Assembly (NCBI GenBank): GCA_030622775.1
Contig: JAUXFS010000126.1
Span: forward strand, 1-6,196
Direction of reading: 5' to 3'
Length of the DNA stretch: 6,196 nt
DNA from: Rhodospirillales bacterium
Lineage (GTDB): Bacteria > Pseudomonadota > Alphaproteobacteria > Rhodospirillales > Defluviicoccaceae
How positions within the stretch are numbered: the stretch's first letter is position 1; each line of letters starts with the position of its first letter. A program made the position numbers and the translations under genes. The notes beneath the pieces are model-generated. The model had not been told where the DNA came from. It made no database searches and saw only the letters and a list, made by a program, of their open reading frames with translations. Positions 1 to 5,023 of the stretch are shown piece after piece.

Positions 1-193
1 AGTCGATGACGAAACGGGCGAAGTCGGGCTGGCCGGTGATCGGGCACAGCGCGGTGAACTCCGGGCAGGTAAAGCGCACCAGATAGGTCTCGCCCGGATG
101 GGGGTTCGCCACCGTTTCCACAACCGCCTCGTCGGGGGAGGCCGGGATTTCGGCATGCCGGCCGAGCTGGGTCAGGTGCCGTTGTTCCTCCAA
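1..193 (-). CDS. queF: QueF, NADPH-dependent preQ0 reductase (3' end beyond window)
   Basis: QueF reduces the nitrile of 7-cyano-7-deazaguanine (preQ0) to the amine of preQ1 with two NADPH, in the cytoplasm, as the last free-base step of queuosine synthesis. Only the first 64 codons are present; the gene runs off the left edge. The visible part carries the family signature: [12 protein letters not shown] at residues 30-41, then [16 protein letters not shown] at 43-58. By homology with the Bacillus enzyme, Cys50 is the thioimide-forming cysteine and Asp57 the catalytic acid. The short N-terminus before the motif fits the unimodular (YkvM-type) class of about 150 residues rather than the long bimodular E. 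coli type; this is inferred from the partial sequence. The start is TTG at 193-191, chosen because AGGGAGG lies 8 bases upstream and no in-frame ATG or GTG is nearby. It is the third gene of the queA-tgt-queF run, 31 bases after the tgt stop. Confidence 0.95.
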   Translation of the reverse strand, partial: MEEQRHLTQLGRHAEIPASPDEAVVETVANPHPGETYLVRFTCPEFTALCPITGQPDFARFVID

Positions 194-201
194 GGTCTGG
201 G

Positions 202-208
202 CCTCCCT
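202..208 (-). promoter_or_regulatory. Shine-Dalgarno of queF (decides a TTG start)
   Basis: On the minus strand AGGGAGG is followed by 8 bases (CCCAGACC) and then TTG GAG GAA CAA, the start of the QueF reading frame. The nearby GTG at the tgt stop is in another frame, so this site is the main reason for assigning a TTG start. Confidence 0.7.
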
Positions 209-224
209 TTCGTCCGACAGCCCC

Positions 225-1352
225 TCACAGGGGTGCGATGTCGCCCTTCGCCTGTTCGGCCGCGAACTCGGCGGCGAATGCCTGGAACCGGCCCTCGCCG
301 ATCGCCCGGCGCATTCTCGCCATCAGATCCTGATAGTAGTACAGATTGTGCCAGGTCAGCAGCATCGCACCGAGAATCTCCTTGGAGCGCGCCAGGTGGT
401 GCAGATAGGCGCGGCTGTAGTCGCGGCTGGCGGGGCACGCCAGGGTCTCGTCCAGGGGTCTCGGGTCTTCGGCGTGCCGCGCGTTGCGGATGTTGACGGG
501 ACCGCCGCGGGTGAACGCCTGGTCGGTCCGCCCGGAGCGGGTCGGCAGCACGCAGTCGAACATGTCGACGCCCCGGGCGACCGCGCCGACCAGATCGGCG
601 GGCTTGCCGACGCCCATCAGGTAGCGCGGCCGGTCGGTGGGCAGGAGCGGCGTCGTCGCCTCCAGCACCTCGAACATGGTCTCCTGGCCCTCGCCGACGG
701 CGAGGCCGCCGATGGCGTAGCCGTCGAAGCCGATCGCCAGCAGCGCTTCCGCCGACGCGGCCCGCAGTTCCTCGTAAACGCCGCCCTGAACGATCCCGAA
801 CAGGCCGTGACCGGGGCGTTCGACGAAGGCCTTTTTCGATCGTCCGGCCCAGCGCATGGACCGTCGCATGGACTCGGCCACAACCGCCCGGTCGACTGGA
901 AACGGCGTGCATTCGTCGAAAACCATCGAGATGTCGGCGCCGAGCCGGTGCTGGATCTCGATGGCCCGTTCCGGGGTGAGCATCTGACGGCTGCCGTCGA
1001 TGTGCGAGCGGAACTCGACGCCGTCCTCGCTCATCTTCCGCAACTTGGCGAGGGACATCACCTGGAAGCCGCCGGAGTCGGTGAGGACCGGTCCCGGCCA
1101 GTTCATGAACGGTTGCAATCCGCCCAGCCGTTCGACGCGCTCGGCGCCGGGGCGCAGCATCAGGTGATAGGTATTGGCGAGGATGATCTGGGCGCCGGTC
1201 GCCGCCACCATCTCCGGCGTCATCGCCTTGACCGTGGCCGCCGTGCCCACCGGCATGAACGCCGGCGTGTCGATGGCGCCGTGGGCGGTCTGCAACTGGC
1301 CGAGCCGGGCTTCGCCGTCGGTGGCGATCAGCCGGAATTCGGTGCCGTTCAC
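225..1352 (-). CDS. tgt: tRNA-guanine transglycosylase (Tgt) with altered zinc motif
   Basis: Tgt exchanges guanine-34 of tRNA-Asp, -Asn, -His and -Tyr for preQ1. The 375-residue length is normal for bacterial Tgt. Visible landmarks: LTDSGGFQ at 90-97 with general acid/base Asp92; VFDEC at 144-148 with substrate-contacting Asp146 and Cys148; GIVQGG at 186-191; GGLAVGE at 215-221; and [12 protein letters not shown] at 261-272 with nucleophile Asp266. Cys148 and Val219 fit a bacterial, preQ1-using enzyme. The odd part is the C-terminal zinc site: the family pattern CxCxxC before (D/N)YSRAYL reads L-A-C-P-A-S here (304-309). Only Cys306, and His335 in LTWHNL, remain of the usual three Cys and one His. 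The rest of the fold is intact and nothing suggests a pseudogene. The GTG start overlaps the queA stop in GTGA, and GGAG lies 9 bases upstream (1362-1365), so translation is probably coupled to queA. Confidence 0.98.
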   Translation of the reverse strand: MNGTEFRLIATDGEARLGQLQTAHGAIDTPAFMPVGTAATVKAMTPEMVAATGAQIILANTYHLMLRPGAERVERLGGLQPFMNWPGPVLTDSGGFQVMSLAKLRKMSEDGVEFRSHIDGSRQMLTPERAIEIQHRLGADISMVFDECTPFPVDRAVVAESMRRSMRWAGRSKKAFVERPGHGLFGIVQGGVYEELRAASAEALLAIGFDGYAIGGLAVGEGQETMFEVLEATTPLLPTDRPRYLMGVGKPADLVGAVARGVDMFDCVLPTRSGRTDQAFTRGGPVNIRNARHAEDPRPLDETLACPASRDYSRAYLHHLARSKEILGAMLLTWHNLYYYQDLMARMRRAIGEGRFQAFAAEFAAEQAKGDIAPL

Positions 1353-2386
1353 GGGTTCGCGCTCCGCCGGAGCAGACAGCAGTCGCCGTACGAATAGAAC
1401 CGATAGCCGGCGGCGACGGCGTGCCGGTAGGCTTCCTTCATCCGTTCCGTGCCGGAAAACGCGCAAACCAGCATGAACAGCGTCGAACGGGGAAGGTGGA
1501 AGTTGGTGAGCAGCAGGTCGACGGCGCGGAACCGGTGGCCCGGCTTGATGAACAGCCGAGTGTCGCCGGCGAACGGTCGAACGCGGCCGTCCCGGTCGGC
1601 GGCCGTCTCCAGCAGCCTGAGCGACGTAGTGCCGACCGCCACCACCCGCCCGCCGGCGGCGCGGGCGGCGTTGATCTCGGCGGCGACGGCCTCGCCGATC
1701 TCGCCCCATTCCGGATGCATGACGTGGTCCTCGATGTTCTCGGCCTTGACCGGCAGGAAGGTTCCCGCGCCCACGTGCAGGGTCACCGTCGCCCGCCCGA
1801 CGCCGCGGTCGTCCACCGCGGCGAGCAGCTCCGGGGTGAAGTGCAGCCCCGCCGTCGGCGCGGCGACCGCTCCCGGCCGCGACGCGAACACGGTTTGATA
1901 GTCGATCCGATCGCGGTCGTCGGCGGCGCCGGTGCGTTTGATGTACGGCGGCAGCGGCATCGCGCCATGAGTTTCCAGCGCCGCCATCAGCGCCGGACCG
2001 TCCCGGTCGAAGGCCAGGATCACTTCGCCGGTTGTGTCCTTGGCCTCGACCTCGGCGGTGAAATCGGGGGCGAACCGGATGCGCTGACCGGGTTTCAGCC
2101 GCCGCGCCGGCCGGACGAAGGCGCGCCAGCGGCCCGGAGCGATCTCCTTGTGCAGCGTCGCCTCGATGCCGGCCTCGCCCCGTTTGCCTTTGAGCCGAAC
2201 CGGGATCACCCGGGTATCGTTGCACACCATGATGTCGCCCGGACGCAATAGTCCGGGAAGGTCGCGGACCATCCGGTCGACCACGGCGTCGCCGACCTCG
2301 AGCAGACGGGCGGCGTCGCGCGGGACGGTCGGCCTCTGGGCGATGGCGCCGGGCGGGAGATCGAAATCGAAATCGTCGATCTTCAT
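1349..2386 (-). CDS. queA: QueA, SAM:tRNA ribosyltransferase-isomerase
   Basis: QueA transfers and isomerises the ribosyl part of S-adenosylmethionine onto preQ1 in tRNA, giving epoxyqueuosine. The product has 345 residues, the usual family length, with all recognisable blocks in order: [15 protein letters not shown] at the N-terminus (5-19), NDTRVIP (56-62), DYQTVFA (162-168), PTAGLHF (177-183), GAGTFLPV (206-213) then [18 protein letters not shown] (251-260), [12 protein letters not shown] (295-306) and YRFYSYGD (328-335). The ATG at 2386 matches the conserved N-terminus of the family, although no convincing Shine-Dalgarno precedes it. It is the first gene of the queuosine run; its last bases contain the ribosome-binding site and the start of tgt. 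After YSYGD the tail is [10 protein letters not shown], slightly longer than the common ending. A weak promoter (TTGTGC, 17 bases, TAGGCT) can be drawn upstream but is not persuasive. Confidence 0.98.
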   Translation of the reverse strand: MKIDDFDFDLPPGAIAQRPTVPRDAARLLEVGDAVVDRMVRDLPGLLRPGDIMVCNDTRVIPVRLKGKRGEAGIEATLHKEIAPGRWRAFVRPARRLKPGQRIRFAPDFTAEVEAKDTTGEVILAFDRDGPALMAALETHGAMPLPPYIKRTGAADDRDRIDYQTVFASRPGAVAAPTAGLHFTPELLAAVDDRGVGRATVTLHVGAGTFLPVKAENIEDHVMHPEWGEIGEAVAAEINAARAAGGRVVAVGTTSLRLLETAADRDGRVRPFAGDTRLFIKPGHRFRAVDLLLTNFHLPRSTLFMLVCAFSGTERMKEAYRHAVAAGYRFYSYGDCCLLRRSANP

Positions 2387-2543
2387 GTTCGAAGTCGCGG
2401 TGAGTGGGAGGTTGATGCCCGGGGAGCGGCCGGCAGCCTACACAAACTGCCTCCCGAGCACAAATGCATGATGACCAACCCTTGACGGCGCCACCGCTCA
2501 GCCCGCAAGATTCGCGTCAACACCACATGGGGGATGGAAAGCC
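2387..2543. other. Divergent intergenic region between queA and the LsrG-like gene
   Basis: This 157-bp spacer must hold promoters for both directions. On the plus strand TTGACG (2482-2487) and CAAGAT (2506-2511), 18 bases apart, form a candidate promoter for the LsrG-like gene. On the minus strand only a poor TTGTGC/TAGGCT pair is visible for queA. The arms TTGACG (2482-2487) and CGTCAA (2515-2520) form an inverted repeat around the plus-strand -10. A GANTC site (2509-2513), the target of the alphaproteobacterial CcrM methylase, also lies there. No RNA gene or small ORF is evident. Confidence 0.5.
2482..2511 (+). promoter_or_regulatory. Candidate sigma70-type promoter for the LsrG-like/ADH pair
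   Basis: TTGACG at 2482-2487 matches five of six -35 bases. CAAGAT at 2506-2511, 18 bases on, matches only three of six -10 bases. Transcription would begin near 2518, leaving a leader of about 26 bases before the ATG at 2544. The assignment rests on the strong -35 and sensible spacing; the -10 is weak, as is common in high-GC genomes. Confidence 0.35.
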
Positions 2544-2840
2544 ATGCATGTGACACTGGTCAAGGTCTCGGTGAAGCCCGACCGGGTGGACGACTTCATC
2601 GTGGCCAGCCGCGCCAACCACCAGGGATCGGTGGGCGAGCCCGGCAACCGCCGCTTCGATATCCTGCAGGACCCGGGCGATCCGACCCGGTTCGTCCTCT
2701 ACGAAGCCTACGTCGGCGCCGACGACGCGGCCGCCCACAAGCAGACGCCCCATTACCTCGCCTGGCGCGATGCCGTCGCCGAGATGATGGCCGAGCCGCG
2801 CCAGGGCATCCCCTACAACGGCCTGTTCCCGAAGGAATGA
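2544..2840 (+). CDS. LsrG-like ABM-fold protein (putative quinol monooxygenase / P-DPD isomerase family)
   Basis: A 98-residue ferredoxin-like (alpha-beta barrel dimer) protein of the antibiotic biosynthesis monooxygenase (ABM) family. From memory it resembles E. coli LsrG along its whole length without gaps: it begins MHVTLV, has RANHQGSV (23-30) and GNRRFDILQDP (34-44), then YEAY (53-56), HKQTPHY (65-71), and ends NGLFP. LsrG isomerises phosphorylated autoinducer-2 (P-DPD). However, other small proteins with these motifs are annotated as quinol monooxygenases, and no lsrK, lsrF, lsrR or transporter gene lies in this window, so the substrate is open. There is no signal peptide, so it should be cytoplasmic. 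The ATG at 2544 gives the LsrG-like N-terminus and follows a purine-rich stretch, GGGGATGG (2529-2536). It ends 4 bases before the alcohol dehydrogenase start, implying one transcript and a related substrate. Confidence 0.9.
   Translation: MHVTLVKVSVKPDRVDDFIVASRANHQGSVGEPGNRRFDILQDPGDPTRFVLYEAYVGADDAAAHKQTPHYLAWRDAVAEMMAEPRQGIPYNGLFPKE
2831..2836 (+). promoter_or_regulatory. Shine-Dalgarno of the alcohol dehydrogenase (decides a GTG start)
   Basis: GAAGGA lies inside the last codons of the LsrG-like gene, 8 bases before GTG at 2845. It supports the GTG start and translational linkage of the two genes. Confidence 0.65.
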
Positions 2841-2844
2841 CCCG

Positions 2845-4044
2845 GTGAGTCCCATCCAGCCATTCGCCATCGCCCGGTTGCCGCGCATCGTCTTCGGCGC
2901 CGGAACCATAGCGACCGTGCCCGAGGAGGCCCGCGCCTTCGGCGAGCGCGCGCTGATCGTGACCGGCGCCCGTTCGTTCCGTTCGACGGCGAACTGGCAG
3001 GGGCTGCTCGACGGCCTCGCCGCCGCGGGGGTCGCCTGGTATGACCTCAGCGTCGAAGGCGAACCCACGCCCGAACTGGTCGACCACGCGGTGGCCGAGT
3101 TCAGCGAAAGCGACGTCAAGGTGGTGATCGGCATCGGCGGCGGCAGCGCGCTGGACGCGGCCAAGGCGATCGCCGGCCTGCTGCCCCACGGCCGCTCGGT
3201 GATGGAGCACCTGGAAGGGGTGGGACCGGAGCGGCCCTACGAGGGGCCGTCGGTGCCGTTGATCGCGGTGCCGACCACCGCCGGAACCGGCAGCGAGGCG
3301 ACCAAGAACGCGGTGCTGAGCCGCCAGGGCGAGGATGGCTTCAAGAAGTCGTTCCGCGACGAGGCGTTGATCGCCCGCCTCGCCATCGTCGATCCCGAGC
3401 TGCTGGCCTCGTGCCCGCAACAGGTGGTCGCCGCCAACGGCATGGACGCGTTCACCCAACTGCTCGAATCCCTGGTCTCGATCAAGGCCAACCCGATGAC
3501 CGAGACGTTGGCGTGGTCGGGGATCGAGGCCTTTGCCGCGGGCTTCTTCGCCGCCTGGCGGGGCGGCGACGATCCGGAGGCCGAATCGGGGCGCAGCGGC
3601 ATGGCCTACGCGTCGCTGATGTCGGGGATCTGTCTGGCGCAGACCGGTCTCGGCTCGGTCCATGGCCTGGCGTCACCGCTCGGCGCCTACTTCCCGATCC
3701 CCCACGGCCTGTGCTGCGGGACCCTGGTGGCGGAGGCCACCGCCGTCAACATCCGCGCGCTGAGGGAACGCGATCCCCAGAACGTCGCCCTCGACAAGTA
3801 TGCCTGGGTTGGCCATCTGCTCGCCGCAAGCGAAGGGGTGGACCGGGACGACGATCTCGAGGCGTTGGTGCGCACGCTCAGGGCGTGGACGGAGCGTCTG
3901 TCGCTCGCCCGGCTCGGCGCCTACGGCATGGAACCCGGCCACATGGCGAAGGTGGTGGCCGGAAGCCGCGGCGGCAGCATGAAGACCAATCCGATCGTGC
4001 TCACCGACGGCGAGGTGGAGGAGGTCGTCTCGCGGCGGCTGTGA
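2845..4044 (+). CDS. Iron-type (group III) alcohol dehydrogenase, Gln at one metal-ligand position
   Basis: A 399-residue NAD(P)-dependent oxidoreductase of the Fe-ADH family, interconverting an alcohol and a carbonyl; the substrate cannot be read from sequence. The N-terminal dinucleotide-binding domain (about 1-185) contains VVIGIGGGSALDAAKA (93-108) and the VPTTAGTGSE motif (142-151). The all-helical metal domain follows. The family ligands D-x3-H ... H-x13-H appear here as Asp201, Gln205, His273 and His287, so the first His is replaced by Gln. A GMDA-x-TQ-type motif occurs, as I recall, in a recognised subgroup, so activity is plausible, perhaps with altered metal preference. The start is GTG, with GAAGGA 8 bases upstream. 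It is the second gene after the LsrG-like protein, 4 bases apart. It converges on the DUF882 gene with a 6-base gap and no visible terminator. It is cytoplasmic, with no signal or membrane segment. Confidence 0.95.
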   Translation: MSPIQPFAIARLPRIVFGAGTIATVPEEARAFGERALIVTGARSFRSTANWQGLLDGLAAAGVAWYDLSVEGEPTPELVDHAVAEFSESDVKVVIGIGGGSALDAAKAIAGLLPHGRSVMEHLEGVGPERPYEGPSVPLIAVPTTAGTGSEATKNAVLSRQGEDGFKKSFRDEALIARLAIVDPELLASCPQQVVAANGMDAFTQLLESLVSIKANPMTETLAWSGIEAFAAGFFAAWRGGDDPEAESGRSGMAYASLMSGICLAQTGLGSVHGLASPLGAYFPIPHGLCCGTLVAEATAVNIRALRERDPQNVALDKYAWVGHLLAASEGVDRDDDLEALVRTLRAWTERLSLARLGAYGMEPGHMAKVVAGSRGGSMKTNPIVLTDGEVEEVVSRRL

Positions 4045-4050
4045 CGCCGG

Positions 4051-4638
4051 TCAGCCTCTCCAGACCCGCACATTGCCGGCGTCAAGGTGGACGAACCGAC
4101 GATAGGTTCCGACGCCGCCCAGCTTCATCCCACGGGCGGCGCGGGCGATCTGGCTCGGCTTGTGGCCCTTCACCCGGATGTCGATGGCCTTGCCCTGCAT
4201 GTGCAGGCTGTTCCTGGCGACGCTGGTGGAATGGCGCCTGAGCATGGCGTTGGTCTTTGGCGAGCGGTAGCCGGAGATCACCTCGAACGGATTGTCGGTG
4301 TCGAGCCGGTACTTGAGGGAGAACAGGAAGTCGAGCAGACGCGGGTCGATCTGCCTGATCTCGCCGGTGCGGAAGTCGCGCAACAGATGATTGACTTCGC
4401 GCAGGCCCTCCGGAACGTACCGGCCCTCGGCCCAATAGACCACGGACAGCGTCTCGGAAGTGTTCAGGTGCTGGAACGAGAGGGACCGTTCGCCGACCTT
4501 GTGAACCAGGGCCCAGGCGGGAGCCGCGGCAAGGCCGACCAGGGCGCCGGCGCCAAGCCCAAGTATGTGACGGCGCGTCAACTCGAGCCGGTTAGCATTG
4601 TCCTGCACTTCGCTCTCTCTCCTCTTCCCCACGGCCAT
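4051..4638 (-). CDS. Tat-exported DUF882/YcbK-family (M15-like) peptidoglycan peptidase
   Basis: A 195-residue precursor of the DUF882 family, to which E. coli YcbK/MepK, a zinc murein endopeptidase, belongs. The N-terminus has a twin-arginine signal, TRRHILGLG (21-29), a hydrophobic alanine/glycine/leucine stretch and an A-W-A cleavage site near residue 43, so the mature domain should be periplasmic. That domain has SGYRSPKTNAMLR (122-134), SLHMQGKAIDIRV (144-156) and FVHLD (182-186). Likely zinc ligands are His146, Asp153 and His184. The loop in GVGTYRRFVHLD seems a few residues shorter than in homologues I remember. Start: ATG at 4638 lies about 26 bases after the predicted transcription start but has no Shine-Dalgarno. 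GTG at 4608, with AGGAG 10 bases upstream, would give 185 residues and keep the whole Tat signal, so it is a serious alternative. The longer TTG-initiated reading at 4698 is unlikely because that TTG is the promoter -35. The gene converges on the dehydrogenase gene. Confidence 0.93.
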   Translation of the reverse strand: MAVGKRRESEVQDNANRLELTRRHILGLGAGALVGLAAAPAWALVHKVGERSLSFQHLNTSETLSVVYWAEGRYVPEGLREVNHLLRDFRTGEIRQIDPRLLDFLFSLKYRLDTDNPFEVISGYRSPKTNAMLRRHSTSVARNSLHMQGKAIDIRVKGHKPSQIARAARGMKLGGVGTYRRFVHLDAGNVRVWRG

Positions 4639-4670
4639 ACTCGAATCTTTTTTTCGGCCGGCTACCCACC

Positions 4671-4698
4671 GTTTTACCCAGCTTCTGCCAAACGTCAA
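4671..4698 (-). promoter_or_regulatory. Promoter of the DUF882/YcbK gene
   Basis: On the minus strand TTGACG (4698-4693) and TAAAAC (4676-4671) are separated by 16 bases, matching five of six and four of six consensus positions. Transcription would start near 4664, about 26 bases before the ATG at 4638 and about 56 before the alternative GTG at 4608. A GANTC methylation site (4643-4647) lies in the leader. Confidence 0.6.
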
Positions 4699-4860
4699 GA
4701 CCCGATACGTGGCGCCATCGTATCATTACTTCTCGAACAAAGCATTAACGTCGACCCTCGAGGGGGTGTCCGACCCCTCCGGATCGGTGTTAAGCCGTTT
4801 TGCGACAATCGTTTTTGCTGCATGTGCGCACCGTTCGGTCGGCTCGGCGGGACGGCTCCG

Positions 4861-4894
4861 GGTGTGTCCGCGCGAACACACCTCAAGGCTTTTT
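4861..4894 (+). terminator. Hairpin followed by a T-run, possible attenuator-like terminator
   Basis: GGTGTGT (4861-4867) and ACACACC (4876-4882) are exact inverted arms around an 8-base loop. Seven bases later comes TTTTT (4890-4894). The T-run is too far from the stem for a textbook intrinsic terminator, and no plus-strand gene lies directly upstream. If it works it would be a leader attenuator of the radical SAM gene; it may instead be a protein-binding site or chance. Confidence 0.25.
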
Positions 4895-5007
4895 GGCCGA
4901 CATCGCCTGTTCTCCCGGGCCGGTAGCCCCTATATACGGGTTTTGCCCTCCATCGCCGTCGCCTTGGGATTGTCCCGGTTGCGGCGGCACCGGGGGGCTC
5001 TTGGGTG

Positions 5008-5013
5008 AAAGGA
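5008..5013 (+). promoter_or_regulatory. Shine-Dalgarno of the radical SAM gene
   Basis: AAAGGA stands 10 bases before the ATG at 5024. An in-frame TGA at 5006-5008 lies just upstream, so this ATG is the first possible start. Confidence 0.65.
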
Positions 5014-5023
5014 CCCGCCGGGA

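Larger units (their letters stand above)
4639..5023. other. Divergent intergenic region with inverted repeats
   Basis: This 385-bp spacer separates the DUF882 gene (minus) from the radical SAM gene (plus). It holds the minus-strand promoter at 4671-4698. It also has a perfect 10-bp palindrome CCCTCGAGGG (4755-4764), a GC stem AGGGG/CCCCT (4761-4765 with 4774-4778), the palindrome GTGCGCAC (4824-4831) and a 7-bp hairpin at 4861-4882. TATCAT (4721-4726) and TATATA (4931-4936) resemble -10 elements, but neither has a proper -35, so the radical SAM promoter cannot be placed. Reading frames here overlap one another and show no family motif; I see no convincing gene. Confidence 0.5.

Noticed and set aside
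348..1397. Long plus-strand open frame opposite tgt
   Set aside because: High-GC antisense shadow with low-complexity R/G/A/H composition and no family motif; the opposite strand encodes a clear Tgt.
225..2225. A 666-codon minus-strand open frame spanning most of queA and tgt
   Set aside because: Its first part is an out-of-frame, arginine-rich shadow of queA; only the part after the GTG at 1352 is protein-like, and that is Tgt. It is not a fusion, since queA is intact in its own frame and stops at 1349.
2543..2550. CATGCATG palindrome at the LsrG-like start
   Set aside because: It overlaps the start codon and the conserved Met-His, so coding explains it; there is no sign of an operator beyond its symmetry.
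2596..3663. Long minus-strand open frame opposite the LsrG-like and dehydrogenase genes
   Set aside because: Composition is arginine-rich and motif-free, and it overlaps two well-supported genes completely.
4045..4050. Terminator between the convergent dehydrogenase and DUF882 genes
   Set aside because: Only 6 bases separate the stops, and no stem with a T-run is visible around the junction on either strand.
4931..4936. TATATA as the -10 of the radical SAM gene
   Set aside because: No acceptable -35 lies 16-18 bases upstream on either strand, and it lies about 90 bases before the start codon. Kept only as a note in the intergenic entry.
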